Assembly: GCA_036267255.1 (NCBI GenBank)
Contig: DATAWK010000029.1
Location: 177,335 to 241,334 of the forward strand
Origin: DATAWK01 sp036267255
GTDB lineage: Bacteria > Acidobacteriota > Terriglobia > Terriglobales > Acidobacteriaceae
DNA length: 64,000 nucleotides
Reading direction: 5' to 3'
This document shows, piece after piece, positions 44,762 through 54,541 of this stretch (positions within the stretch are counted from its first letter, which is position 1; the number at the start of each line of letters is the position of its first letter). The translations under genes and the position numbers were made by a program. The notes below the pieces were generated by a model that saw only the letters and a list, made by a program, of their open reading frames with translations, had not been told where the DNA came from and ran no database searches.

Positions 44762-45517
44762 ATGCTTTTTCCATCTGCTTCGGGTACCTTCAAAAATATG
44801 CCATCGCAGGGGGAGCCGACTCACCATTTTAAACATCTGGATTCGTTGACGATTTTATTCGTTGTGGTGTTGCTGGTTTCCAATCTGGTGGCGCAAAAGA
44901 TCTGTCGCATTGGCCCGCTAACGCTTAGCGGAGCAGAACTGCTTTTCCCCATAACATATATATGTGGGGACATCTTTACAGAGGTCTATGGATACGCAGC
45001 ATCAAGACAAGCCATCTGGATGGGATTTTTCGCCTCAGGACTTCTTTCCGTCATGGGTGCGATTGCGGTAGCATTACCTCCGGCACCAGGCTGGCACCAT
45101 CAGAAGGAATTCGCAACAGTCTTTGGTTTTATTCCACGGTTAGTTGTTGCCAGCCTAATAGCATACTGGGCTGGAGAGTTTACCAATTCTTATACATTGG
45201 CCAAGCTGAAGCTGTTTACGCAAGGGCGTTGGTTATGGACGCGAACGGTTGGCTCAACGATCACTGGCCAGGCAGTCGATACGGCTGTCGTCATGTTGAT
45301 TGCCTTTTGGGGGCAGGTTCCTGGCCGCACACTCTGGCTGCTTATTTTCTCGTCATACGCGCTGAAAGTCGCATATGAGGTGCTTGCCACGCCACTGACC
45401 TACGTCGTGATCGGTTGGCTAAAGAGATCGGAGAAGTGCGATGCTTTTGACCGGGAAATTGATTTCAATCCCTTTGTTTTCAACACCAAAGGAGCCAGAC
45501 AGGGTGAATCTGCCTAA
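44762..45517 (+). CDS. Queuosine precursor transporter (YhhQ/VUT family)
   Basis: The product has 251 residues; ATG 44762 is used, ATG 44798 is also possible. It has six membrane helices and the family blocks LLVSNLVAQKI, LLFPITYICGDIFTEVYGY and ANSYTLAKLK-like FTNSYTLAKLKLF, followed by WLWTRTVGSTITGQAVDTAVV. Characterised members take up preQ0 or preQ1 for tRNA modification. No preQ1 riboswitch is recognisable in the leader. Confidence 0.9.
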   Translation: MLFPSASGTFKNMPSQGEPTHHFKHLDSLTILFVVVLLVSNLVAQKICRIGPLTLSGAELLFPITYICGDIFTEVYGYAASRQAIWMGFFASGLLSVMGAIAVALPPAPGWHHQKEFATVFGFIPRLVVASLIAYWAGEFTNSYTLAKLKLFTQGRWLWTRTVGSTITGQAVDTAVVMLIAFWGQVPGRTLWLLIFSSYALKVAYEVLATPLTYVVIGWLKRSEKCDAFDREIDFNPFVFNTKGARQGESA

Positions 45518-45826
45518 AGACGTGTCATAGACGATAGAATGCCTTTCAATGTGTTGCGTAAATCATTAAAAAGAATAAAAATGTGTCCTGCAATCTTCAT
45601 CCAGCATCTTTGCATGAAGACACCAAAAAAGAGATAGTTTGGATGAATAAACTGCGAGCGCGGAAATGCCGCAGTGGGTCGGCAGGGAATCTGCATTCGT
45701 GACTGCACACGGAGCATTTGACCTTTTATAACACCGCAAGATCAAAGAAAACATTGAGTACGAGACAGAACAGATACATTATAGATAACAAAAATTTAGG
45801 TACCAGTGACCATCTGGAGTAGCAAA
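45518..45826. other. Intergenic region before the RND operon
   Basis: The stretch is A/T-rich near 45560-45640 and 45730-45800 and probably contains the RND promoter. An 18-codon frame with ATG at 45642 has no support. No operator-like inverted repeat stands out and no TetR-type regulator is adjacent. Confidence 0.35.
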
Positions 45827-46921
45827 TTGAGTTTGAAAAATGCAACAACCGCGAAGCTTGCAGTCGTTATGGGATTGGGGCTGTGGACAATTGCCTGCAC
45901 CAAAGCGCCAGCCAAACAAGGGCCACAAGGTCCCATGGCGCTTCCCGTAAAAGTTCTGACAGTCGCGCTCCAAAATGTGCCGATTTCAGATACCTACGTG
46001 GCCACTATTAAATCGCGCCGTTCCGCAACCATCCAGCCGCAGGTAAGCGGGGTTATTACGCAGATTTTTGTTCGCTCCGGCAATCGTGTTCGGCAAGCGC
46101 AGCGGTTGATGGAGATCGATCCGCGCCAACAACAAGCCGTAGTGGCGCAGCAAAGGGCAACCGAGCAACAAAACCTGGCAATGTATCAGTACAACCAGAA
46201 AGATATTGTTCGCCAGAAAGCCCTTTTCACCGCTGGCATTGTCAGCAAACAGGCTTTTCAGCAGTCGGAGCAGGCATATAACAGTTCCAAGGCGACCTAC
46301 GAATCGTCGGTGGGCGCACGCAAGTCCGCTGAGCAGCAACTGGCCTATTACCATATCAATGCTCCGTTTGACGGAATTGTGGGCGATGTCCCAGTCCATA
46401 TTGGCGATTATGTTTCCTCAACTACAGTGCTGACTACGGTAGATGACAATACGCAGTTGGAAGCCTATATATACATTCCGACGGAGCGAGCGGCGGCAGT
46501 GCACATCGGCCTGCCTGTTCAAATCACCGATTCCAACGGAAAGGTACTGGACAGCACGAAGATTTATTTTGTTTCCCCGCAGGTGGACGATCAACTGCAG
46601 GGCATTTTGGCCAAGGCCAAAATCAATACAACTCCCGACGTCGTGCGGAACGAACAACAGGTTCGAGCCCGCGTGATCTGGAGTACGACGCCGGTTCCCA
46701 CGGTGCCGGTGCTGGCCGTTATTCGCGTAGGCGGATTGCCATTCGTATACCTGGCACAGAATGACAGCGGGCATTTTATTGCTAAGCAGGTCGGGGTAAC
46801 GCTGGGAGATGCCGTAGGGAATGCCTATGCAATAAAGAGTGGATTGCAGACAGGAGATAAGGTTATTATTTCTGGCCTGCAATTCCTGGTCGATGGTGCA
46901 CCCGTTCAGCCAATGCAGTAA
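45827..46921 (+). CDS. RND efflux periplasmic adaptor (membrane fusion protein)
   Basis: The product has about 364 residues from the TTG at 45827, which has TGGAG eight bases upstream; GTG 45806 in the same frame is an alternative. The N-terminus is a hydrophobic signal followed by a Cys (WTIAC), so it may be lipid-anchored, although the lipobox is weak. The barrel-sandwich/lipoyl half (TIQPQVSGVITQIFVRSGNRV), a coiled-coil hairpin (about 100-165) and the second lipoyl half (INAPFDGIVGDVPVHIGDYV) are in order. It joins the inner-membrane pump with an outer-membrane channel, which is not encoded here. Confidence 0.93.
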   Translation: MSLKNATTAKLAVVMGLGLWTIACTKAPAKQGPQGPMALPVKVLTVALQNVPISDTYVATIKSRRSATIQPQVSGVITQIFVRSGNRVRQAQRLMEIDPRQQQAVVAQQRATEQQNLAMYQYNQKDIVRQKALFTAGIVSKQAFQQSEQAYNSSKATYESSVGARKSAEQQLAYYHINAPFDGIVGDVPVHIGDYVSSTTVLTTVDDNTQLEAYIYIPTERAAAVHIGLPVQITDSNGKVLDSTKIYFVSPQVDDQLQGILAKAKINTTPDVVRNEQQVRARVIWSTTPVPTVPVLAVIRVGGLPFVYLAQNDSGHFIAKQVGVTLGDAVGNAYAIKSGLQTGDKVIISGLQFLVDGAPVQPMQ

Positions 46922-46994
46922 GCAGCTTTTTGCACGGTGCTTTTCGTAATTTGAACGTATCCACTGTAATCGAAGGCAATTTGAGGTATGCATC

Positions 46995-49900
46995 TTGTTT
47001 GTTGATTTCTTCATCCGACGCCCTGTTTTCGCGACGGTCTGCGCACTGCTCATCATTTTGGCTGGCGTCGTCGTCATCCCCACGCTGCCCATCTCGCTGT
47101 ATCCACAGCTGGCGCCGCCGCAGGTAACGGTTTCTGCCAGCTATGTGGGCGCCAATGCGAAGACCGTTGAGTCAGCGGTGACGATCCCTTTGGAGGAAGC
47201 GATCAACGGCGTTGAGGGCATGCGCTACATGACCTCAAGTAGCAGCAACGATGGCAGCAGCCAGATCACGGTCACCTTCCAAACCGGCTATGACCTGAAT
47301 ATTGCCGCTGTCGATGTGCAAAACCGCGTGGCAACCGCACAGGGACAACTGCCCGCAGAAGTTAACAACAGCGGTATCAGCATTACCAAGACGAACAGCA
47401 ATTTTGTATTTGCGGCTGGCTTCTACGGCGACCACGGTCAGTATTCCAATCAATTCATTAGCAACTACGTAGATGTATATGTTTCCGACGCGCTGAAACG
47501 TATATCGGGTGTTGGGAACATTCAGATTTTCGGTGTGCGTAAGTACGCTATGCGTCTCTGGCTTGATCCAGTGCGCTTGGCGGCGCGCGGCCTGACGGCG
47601 ACGGATGTCGTGACTGCATTGCAGCAGCAAAATGTTGAGATTGCGGCAGGCGCTCTAGGTGCGCCTCCTGCTGACGCGAAACAGCAGTACCAGATTTCTG
47701 TGAATGTTGTTGGCAGGCTGACCGATCCAGCACAATTCGACAATATAGTTCTCAAGAACACGACGAACGGAATTGTCCTGCTGAAGGATGTAGGGGATGC
47801 GCAACTGGGCGCTGAGGACTATTCGACGGATCTGAAATATAACGGATATAGCGCGGTCGGCATGGGTGTTCAACAGTTGAGTAACGCCAATGCTCTGACG
47901 GTTGATAAGGAAGCCAAAGCGGAGTTAGCGCAGTTATCGAAGCAATTTCCGCCCGGGCTGAAATATGCCATCGCCTTTGACAGTACTACAGTTGTCGGGG
48001 AGTCCATTCGAGAGGTGCTCGTCACGCTGGTTGAGGCGATTGTTATCGTCATCGTCGTGATTTTCTTCTTCCTTCAGGATTGGCGAGCGACGATTATTCC
48101 TGCCGTTACGATTCCGGTCTCGTTGATAGGAACATTTGCTTTCATCAAGATTTTCGGGTTCTCTATCAATTCGTTAACGTTATTCGGTATCACGCTGGCC
48201 ACGGGTCTGGTGGTTGATGATGCCATCGTCGTGATTGAAAATGTGCAGCGCCATATCTCCGAAGGCACGGTCGATGGGCACGAGGCGACTTCGGCTGCGA
48301 TGAAGGAAGTGACAGGTGCGGTTATCGCGACTTCGCTCGTGCTTGTCGCCGTATTCGTGCCGGTATCATTTTTTCCTGGAACGACAGGCATTCTTTATCG
48401 CCAATTTGCGTTGACGATCGCCTTTTCGATCGCTATATCAGCGTTCAATGCTCTGACACTTTCACCGGCATTATCGGCGATCCTTCTGCGTCGTGAGGTG
48501 CGCCATCGTGGCTTGCTGGCTGCAGTGGAACGGGGTATCAAAGGAATGTCGACTGGATATGCGCGCAGCATCCACGTCGTACTCCGCTTACGCTATTTGA
48601 TGCTTCTGTTATTTGTGGCTGGGCTGGCCGGCACCGCGTATATGTACCTCCATGTGCCGACAGCGTTTGTGCCGCAGGAGGACCAGGGTTACATTATGCT
48701 GCTGGTTCAAGCACCTCCTGGCGCTTCGCTTTCCTATACCGTCCATCTGGCCGATCAGGCACAAGCTATTTTGTCCAAGGAGCCGGAAGTGGAAGCGTCC
48801 TTTGCTATTACGGGCTTCAGTTTTGCCGGATCCGCAGCGAATTATGGGATGATTTTCGCTAACCTCCAGCCGTTTTCTCAGCGCATTGGCGCGCAGCATT
48901 CCGCCGCGGCGATTGTCGGGCGCTTACGGCAAAAACTATTCATGATTCAGGGCGGTTTGGTTGTTGCTTTTGAACCGCCAGCCATCCAGGGCCTGGGAAG
49001 TTTCGGCGGTTTTCAATTTGAGCTGCAGGACACAGGCACTAACACGCTTACCGATCTTGCTCGTGTTGCAAACCAGATTGTTGCCGGAGGCCACCAGAGC
49101 CATGATTTAACGGGCCTCTTTACCTCCTTTACCGCCAACGACCCACTGGTCCAGGTCGATATCGATCGCCAGAAAGCGCAGTCACTGAATGTGCCGCTCA
49201 GTCAGATCAGCGATACACTCCAGGTTTATATGGGGTCGGAGTATGTGAATAATTTCGATTTCAACAATCGCTCGTATCGCGTTTATGTACAAGCCGACAA
49301 AAGCTTCCGCCGCAACACGCAGGATTTGCGTTCATTCTATGTGCGATCCGGCAATGGACAGATGATTCCGCTCGATAGCTTGGTCACGATCACAAATACA
49401 TCCGGACCGCAAGTTATCAGTCACTACAATTTGTTCCGCTCGGCGGAAATCGACGGATCTGCAGCGCCGGGAGTCAGTTCCGGCCAAGGTCTGGCAGCCA
49501 TGGAAAAGTTATCCAAGAAATACATGATGCAAGGCATGCAGTATTCCTGGACAGGATTGGCTCTAGAAGAGATTGAATCCGGCGGCAAGGCAGCCATCAT
49601 CTTTGGCCTTGGCATTCTCGTCGTCTATCTCACCCTGGCTGCGCTATACGAGAGTTTCGTGCTCCCGTTCATTATTCTGCTTTCCGTACCAATGGCGGTG
49701 TTGGGTGCTTTAACCGCTGTATCGTGGCGCGGATTGTCGGATGATGTCTATTGCCAGATCGGTCTGGTCATGCTGATTGGTTTGGCAGCGAAGAACGCAA
49801 TTTTAATTGTCGAATTTGCCGAGCAGTTGCGCGGACAAGGCCGCTCCATTGCAGATGCGGCCATGGAAGCGGCTGAGCTGCGCTTGCGTCCAATCCTGAT

Positions 49901-50138
49901 GACTTCGTTTGCGTTTATTCTAGGCGTCTTACCGCTTGCATTCGCAAATGGCGCTGGCCGGTTGGGACGCCATTCCATCGGCACCACGATTATCGGCGGA
50001 ATGTTGCTGTCAACATTGCTGAATCTGTTCTTTATTCCGGTAATTTACGTATTTGTGAAGGCGGCCATCGAAAAGGTTTCGGGTACTGGCGGGCAATCCT
50101 CGGTCAAAGATGAAGAGCTGACCGGCAGCGTTGCATAG
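46995..50138 (+). CDS. RND multidrug efflux transporter (HAE1 family, AcrB-like)
   Basis: The product has 1047 residues, with a TTG start after TTTGAGG. It is a full-length proton-driven tripartite pump subunit. The N-terminus FFIRRPVFA, helix 4 with GLVVDDAIVVIEN (the paired Asp of the proton relay), FVPVSFFPGTTGILYRQFALTIAFS, the docking/porter region and the C-terminal GLAAKNAILIVEFAEQLRGQG are intact. The 73-bp spacing from the adaptor gene indicates an operon. A TolC-type channel must come from elsewhere in the genome. Confidence 0.96.
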   Translation: MFVDFFIRRPVFATVCALLIILAGVVVIPTLPISLYPQLAPPQVTVSASYVGANAKTVESAVTIPLEEAINGVEGMRYMTSSSSNDGSSQITVTFQTGYDLNIAAVDVQNRVATAQGQLPAEVNNSGISITKTNSNFVFAAGFYGDHGQYSNQFISNYVDVYVSDALKRISGVGNIQIFGVRKYAMRLWLDPVRLAARGLTATDVVTALQQQNVEIAAGALGAPPADAKQQYQISVNVVGRLTDPAQFDNIVLKNTTNGIVLLKDVGDAQLGAEDYSTDLKYNGYSAVGMGVQQLSNANALTVDKEAKAELAQLSKQFPPGLKYAIAFDSTTVVGESIREVLVTLVEAIVIVIVVIFFFLQDWRATIIPAVTIPVSLIGTFAFIKIFGFSINSLTLFGITLATGLVVDDAIVVIENVQRHISEGTVDGHEATSAAMKEVTGAVIATSLVLVAVFVPVSFFPGTTGILYRQFALTIAFSIAISAFNALTLSPALSAILLRREVRHRGLLAAVERGIKGMSTGYARSIHVVLRLRYLMLLLFVAGLAGTAYMYLHVPTAFVPQEDQGYIMLLVQAPPGASLSYTVHLADQAQAILSKEPEVEASFAITGFSFAGSAANYGMIFANLQPFSQRIGAQHSAAAIVGRLRQKLFMIQGGLVVAFEPPAIQGLGSFGGFQFELQDTGTNTLTDLARVANQIVAGGHQSHDLTGLFTSFTANDPLVQVDIDRQKAQSLNVPLSQISDTLQVYMGSEYVNNFDFNNRSYRVYVQADKSFRRNTQDLRSFYVRSGNGQMIPLDSLVTITNTSGPQVISHYNLFRSAEIDGSAAPGVSSGQGLAAMEKLSKKYMMQGMQYSWTGLALEEIESGGKAAIIFGLGILVVYLTLAALYESFVLPFIILLSVPMAVLGALTAVSWRGLSDDVYCQIGLVMLIGLAAKNAILIVEFAEQLRGQGRSIADAAMEAAELRLRPILMTSFAFILGVLPLAFANGAGRLGRHSIGTTIIGGMLLSTLLNLFFIPVIYVFVKAAIEKVSGTGGQSSVKDEELTGSVA

Positions 50139-50472
50139 AAGGCGAAACGAGTCCCATCTTTCGTTGGGTTCGATGGATGTTTCGGTGTAGTAGACTGGGT
50201 CACCTTCCCGTAGCGTTGGGTTTTTTCTATGTCTATGTTCCAGTCTGTGGTGTGCTGCTGGTGGGTTATTATGCTTCTCCCCAGTTCCGCCCCCGATAAT
50301 TTTGGCTCAAGGTGCTTCCTCATTCCAAAATACTGCAGCGCAAACGAGACACACCGGGAATACTTCTACCGTAGGTTCGTTTGCGTCTGTAGTGGATTCC
50401 GCCCATCGCTCTATTACAGCAGGCTGCGAATCACGATGCAGCAACATAACGCTTGTTGAGATTTCATACTTT
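50139..50472. other. Intergenic region between convergent genes
   Basis: It contains a possible frameshifted remnant of a short exported protein: a signal-like stretch around 50229-50285 and, in another frame, an Ala/Ser/Thr-rich tail up to about 50460. Neither frame alone has a start with a ribosome-binding site, and I recognise no family. The T-rich run at 50220-50227 follows no clear stem. Confidence 0.3.
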
Positions 50473-51642
50473 CTATTTAGAGAGTGCTGCGCGTTCTGTA
50501 TCTGTCTGAGCGCTGTCCAGTGCTAACACGGCATATCCTGTCGCAGCATCGCTCATAAAGCGGCCTATGTTGCTTTCGGGATCACGCTTCATATTCAGCG
50601 AAGTGGCACGCCAACTGCCGTTCTTCTCCTGGTGTTGTTTCAGCCACTCCACCCCACGCTCTAGCATCTTGTCCTGGCGACTTATCCCCGACTCCTCTAG
50701 CGCCAGAACAACCAGGCCTGTCGCACACCCATCGCTTTCCGACGTGTTATCCAGCCATTTCCAATTCCAACCTGCCTGTTTATTCAGAGAGGAGAGTGCC
50801 CAGCCGCCATCGGTCCGCTGAAGGTTACCGACTTCGGCAAGCAACCTCGTACGCTCAGCCTCGTTCATCAATCCGGGCATGCGGGCGGATGCCCACAGGA
50901 CGTAGAGTTGGCTCATCAAGGGCTGCGTTTCATATTGGCGCTGCAGGTAGGCCTGCAATTGCTCCACATGTTTGCCGGCACCGGGTTCAGCGGTGTATTG
51001 ATCCGGAGTATTTCCCAGTGCTACTGCCAGTAACGCCGCACCCTGATAACCGGACTCTGGCGATTCCCAAGGAGCCAGATGAAAATTCTGCCACTTCCAT
51101 CCGCCGGCATCCGCACCAGTTTCTTCCTGTAGCGCCCAAGCCTCGTTGAAGGCAGACCGTGTAATCGGACGTAGATGTCCTTGCCCTGCGTCGTAGCTTG
51201 CCAGGATCACTGCATTCAATACCGCCTCCGTAGCATGGGATTCTGCCGTCTTGCCGGGCCCGTACGCAGCGTCGGAATAAAACGGAATCATCTCCGACCA
51301 CTGACTCACACGCTTTTCCACGCTATCCAGCATGGTCTTCTCAGCCGCTGGCATCTCCGTCTGGCCCAACTTCTGTTGCAGTGCTGGTCGTGCCAGCGCA
51401 TACGGTACTGTTGTATGGCAGGAGATACAAATTGTTCCGTGATCTTTCTTTGCCGGGGGCCAATACTGCCACCAAACCTCACGCTCATCCAGGTAACTGG
51501 CTGCCATCTTTGGATTCCAACTCGTGAGATACGATCCAGCCGTGACCGCAGAAGTCTTATGCGCGCGGACTCCTTTCCAGAAACCGATTCCCACAATGCA
51601 TAGGGCCACCAGCAGAAATATGTACAATATTTTGTTTTTCAT
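50473..51642 (-). CDS. Membrane-anchored protein with CXXCH motif and terpenoid-cyclase-like repeats
   Basis: The product has 389 residues. An N-terminal membrane helix (about 4-22) anchors it facing the periplasm. A single c-type haem motif CISCH lies at 72-76. From about residue 90 to the end the protein is an alpha-alpha barrel of the squalene-cyclase / prenyltransferase type, with QW-like repeats (QRTDGGW and QEKNGSW) and repeated helices ending ATGLVVLAL and ATGYAVLAL. The catalytic DxDD motif of squalene-hopene cyclases is not seen, so it need not be a cyclase. Fusion of haem c with this fold suggests a redox or sensing function. It is divergent from the class III aminotransferase. Confidence 0.7.
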   Translation of the reverse strand: MKNKILYIFLLVALCIVGIGFWKGVRAHKTSAVTAGSYLTSWNPKMAASYLDEREVWWQYWPPAKKDHGTICISCHTTVPYALARPALQQKLGQTEMPAAEKTMLDSVEKRVSQWSEMIPFYSDAAYGPGKTAESHATEAVLNAVILASYDAGQGHLRPITRSAFNEAWALQEETGADAGGWKWQNFHLAPWESPESGYQGAALLAVALGNTPDQYTAEPGAGKHVEQLQAYLQRQYETQPLMSQLYVLWASARMPGLMNEAERTRLLAEVGNLQRTDGGWALSSLNKQAGWNWKWLDNTSESDGCATGLVVLALEESGISRQDKMLERGVEWLKQHQEKNGSWRATSLNMKRDPESNIGRFMSDAATGYAVLALDSAQTDTERAALSK

Positions 51643-51999
51643 CCCTTTTCTCCCTGGTTCTTAGACTTCGCCCTATCAAAGCATTTCATAGAAATAACCT
51701 TCAGAATCCATGCAGAGCCTTGCGGTAACCGTCTTTATTTTTTGCGTGTTCGTGCAGCCCATACTTGGCCCACTCACATTCAGTCCCCGGTTGCTTGAAT
51801 CCGTCCGATCCGCTCGGAACCCAGCGTTCTTGATCACAAGCTGCGTGCCGTAGCAGTGACCGTGTTTTCGTGGGCGCCGATGGAAACAGAACCATACCAA
51901 GGGGCCTCTTTCTTATCCTATTCGTTCAATTGTGATCTACACTTGGACGAGTGTCATCGGAGCATCCGTACTCCGGCACAGTCGAACAGAAAGGAATTT
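51643..51999. other. Divergent intergenic region
   Basis: It separates the CXXCH protein (leftward) from the aminotransferase (rightward). Open frames here overlap one another and have no recognisable products. The AAAGGA before ATG 52000 is the only clear signal. Confidence 0.35.
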
Positions 52000-53385
52000 A
52001 TGGAGATGTCCACAGCAGAATTGGCAGCGGCCGATCGGTTGCATCAAATCCATTCATTGCACCATCCCGTCGATCTTACTCAGCCCTTGATTTTCGTCAG
52101 GGGGCAGGGCATAACTGTTTGGGACATCGAAGATAGGGGCTACATCGACGGGCTTTCAGGTCTCTGGAACGTAAACGTGGGACATGGCCGAGTTGAACTC
52201 GCAGATGCCGCGGCAACACAGATGAAAGAGCTGGCCTACTTTTCAAGTTATGCCGGCTCGTCGAACATTCCCTCTATCAAACTGGCACAACGTCTCATCG
52301 AAATCGCACCAGGTATGGGCGCTGTCTTTTTCTCTTCAGGTGGGGCTGAAGCGAACGAATCGGCATTCAAGACCGCTCGCTATTACTGGAAGGTGCAAGG
52401 TAAGTCCGACAAGATCAAAATTATCTCTCGTATTCATGGCTATCATGGGGTGACACTGCAGGCGATGAGCGCGACCGGGATCGCTCCATACTGGAAAATG
52501 TTTGAGCCGCGGGTTCCTGGATTTCTTCATATCCAGACGTGTTATCCGTACCGTTTTGAGGGAGCGAAATCCGGTGAGACCATTGGCCAAGCAGCGGCGC
52601 GTGCGCTGGAAGAAGCAATTTTGCGCGAAGGCCCCGACACTGTCGCTGCATTTATCGGGGAACCTATCCATGGCGCAGGCGGCGTAATCTATCCCACGGA
52701 CGATTACTGGCCGCGTGTGCGCGAAATCTGCACCCGGTACAACGTATTGCTGATTGCGGATGAAATCATCACGGGCTTTGGACGCACGGGACGTTGGTTC
52801 GGCCTGGAGCATTGGAACGTGCAGCCGGACATCCTTTCCTTTGCCAAGGGTGTTACTTCCGGGTACGTTCCTCTTGGCGGAATCATTATGACGCCAAAGA
52901 TCAGAGAGGCAATCGAATCAGTCGAACCTGCGAACAAGTGGATGCATGGCTACACGAACTCTGGGCACCCGACTTGCTGTGCCGTTGCACTGAAGAATAT
53001 CGAAATCATCCAGAGGGAAGGCCTCTTAGAGAATTCAGAGAAAATAGGACTGGTTCTTTTCCGTGCTTTGAAAGATGCATTCGGCAACCATCCCAATGCC
53101 GGAGACATTCGTGGAGGTAAGGGGCTGATCGCAGCCGTGGAGTTTGTGGAGGACCGGGAAACCAAGAGAAACTTCGCCATCGATAGAAAGATCGGTGTCC
53201 GCATACAGGAGGAGATGAAGAAGCATGGTGTTATCACGCGTTCACGCCTTGCTGTGGGCGACCATCCTGCGCCGGGCGACCAGATTCTTTTCGCACCTCC
53301 GTTGATTATCAACGAGGAGGAAGTTCACAGGATGGTCAACGTGTTGCGCGAAGCAGTCGATGTCGTGCTTGGCTCAGGTTCGTAG
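52000..53385 (+). CDS. Class III PLP-dependent aminotransferase
   Basis: The product has about 461 residues from the ATG at 52000 (AAAGGA, 5 bases); the open frame reaches 51856 without signals. It is a fold I omega-aminotransferase: FFSSGGAEANESAFKTAR (PLP phosphate loop), RIHGYHGVTLQAMSATG, FIGEPIHGAGGVIYP, LLIADEIITGFGRTG with the PLP-ring Asp, and the Schiff-base Lys in LSFAKGVTSGYVPLGG near residue 285. Relatives use beta-alanine, putrescine or other omega-amines with pyruvate. Its last 50 bases overlap the convergent MetA-like gene, so it is immediately next to the biosynthetic cluster and may belong to it functionally. Confidence 0.93.
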   Translation: MEMSTAELAAADRLHQIHSLHHPVDLTQPLIFVRGQGITVWDIEDRGYIDGLSGLWNVNVGHGRVELADAAATQMKELAYFSSYAGSSNIPSIKLAQRLIEIAPGMGAVFFSSGGAEANESAFKTARYYWKVQGKSDKIKIISRIHGYHGVTLQAMSATGIAPYWKMFEPRVPGFLHIQTCYPYRFEGAKSGETIGQAAARALEEAILREGPDTVAAFIGEPIHGAGGVIYPTDDYWPRVREICTRYNVLLIADEIITGFGRTGRWFGLEHWNVQPDILSFAKGVTSGYVPLGGIIMTPKIREAIESVEPANKWMHGYTNSGHPTCCAVALKNIEIIQREGLLENSEKIGLVLFRALKDAFGNHPNAGDIRGGKGLIAAVEFVEDRETKRNFAIDRKIGVRIQEEMKKHGVITRSRLAVGDHPAPGDQILFAPPLIINEEEVHRMVNVLREAVDVVLGSGS

Positions 53386-54490
53386 CGTAAACAGCGGAAC
53401 GGGACACATCGGTCGCTATGGCTAAATGCGGCGTGGGACCATCAAGACCATGTGCTTTCACGGCGATGTTATTGTCCTTCAACTGTTGCTGCTTTTGCGC
53501 ACATATATATTCCAGCCAGTTTCTGTAGATGCATGTCGTTGTCGAGCGCCAAGTGCTTTCAACACTTACATTTTCCAGAATCCTGAAGACTTCCGCCAAC
53601 AATTCTTCACGCGGGCGGATTTGTGATTCCTGCTGGAGCACTGTCAATGCAGTCACAGTATCGCGATCGAAATAACCCTGTGGCATCGGGGGAAAAGTAT
53701 TGGTCTCTCCCCTGAGATAACGTCCGACATCTCTGCGATATTCCAGCAGTAAGGTATTCGATTCATACTCAGGATGGCCTTGAAAAAAAACAAACAGGCT
53801 GTTGTGCTGCTTGATAAATGTATCCACACCAACATCTGCAGCCCGCGTGAGGATGCTATATCCGCAGCTCGTCAACTCATCTTCAGGGATACCATTCCAT
53901 CGGGAATGCGGAAGTTTGAAGCGGGACGGCGCGCCTGCCAGCAACGGGTGGTTCGCTTGTCGGGCATATTCGAAGACGCCGAAATGCTTTTTGTTACTCT
54001 TAATCCGGCGGATGCCATCCATGTGGAGAAGCGCAGCGTGCGCGGCCAAACAAGACCATACAGCCGAATAAGTATTATCCCGAGCCCAGTCAAGAACTCT
54101 CGTAAAACTTTCCCAGTAAGGTTCGTCCGTCAGGTTCGGTGTCAGAGGCTCTCGCCCCGTCACAATGAGGCCGTCGAGGTGCATATCCAGTAGATTTTCA
54201 GTGCTCGAATAGGATTGACTCACATGGCGTGCGCCCGACTCGCTTCGAGGAACGCCTGGCAGCGAATAGAGTGACAGTTGGATCGATATGCCTTCAGAAG
54301 CCGAATCGAGCACTGAGAGGAACTGGCGTTCGGTTGCCTCAAGGGCGCCGTCGGACATGTTGTTGATCAATCCAATGGTAAGACTTTTGCTCGAAAGTTC
54401 GAAGCACTCCGCAGACGGCTTCGCGCTCAGTCCGTTTGTGCAGGGCTGCCGTTCATTACCGGTCGGATTTGTGTTTAAGTAAACAGGCAT
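53336..54490 (-). CDS. Homoserine O-acyltransferase of MetA type
   Basis: The product has 384 residues, longer than E. coli MetA (309) at both ends. MetA activates homoserine with succinyl- or acetyl-CoA. Matches to the family are GLIVTGREPLTPNLTDEPYW, the nucleophile Cys at about C147 in AVWSCLAAHAAL, GVFEYARQANHPLL, and the catalytic His/Glu at about H239 and E241 in FFQGHPEYE. The acyl donor cannot be read by eye. It follows the MetY-like gene by 51 bp, so an activated homoserine would be handed to a gamma-substituting enzyme. It may serve methionine synthesis or the adjacent pathway. Confidence 0.85.
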   Translation of the reverse strand: MPVYLNTNPTGNERQPCTNGLSAKPSAECFELSSKSLTIGLINNMSDGALEATERQFLSVLDSASEGISIQLSLYSLPGVPRSESGARHVSQSYSSTENLLDMHLDGLIVTGREPLTPNLTDEPYWESFTRVLDWARDNTYSAVWSCLAAHAALLHMDGIRRIKSNKKHFGVFEYARQANHPLLAGAPSRFKLPHSRWNGIPEDELTSCGYSILTRAADVGVDTFIKQHNSLFVFFQGHPEYESNTLLLEYRRDVGRYLRGETNTFPPMPQGYFDRDTVTALTVLQQESQIRPREELLAEVFRILENVSVESTWRSTTTCIYRNWLEYICAQKQQQLKDNNIAVKAHGLDGPTPHLAIATDVSRSAVYATNLSQARHRLLRATR

Positions 54491-54541
54491 AAATATGTTT
54501 CCAAGAAGGTGATATGTAGTAGCTAAAAGTGATCGATGCGT

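Noticed and set aside
51676..51900. 74-codon minus-strand frame between the CXXCH protein and the aminotransferase
   Set aside because: It overlaps another frame of similar length, lacks a ribosome-binding site and has no recognisable motif.
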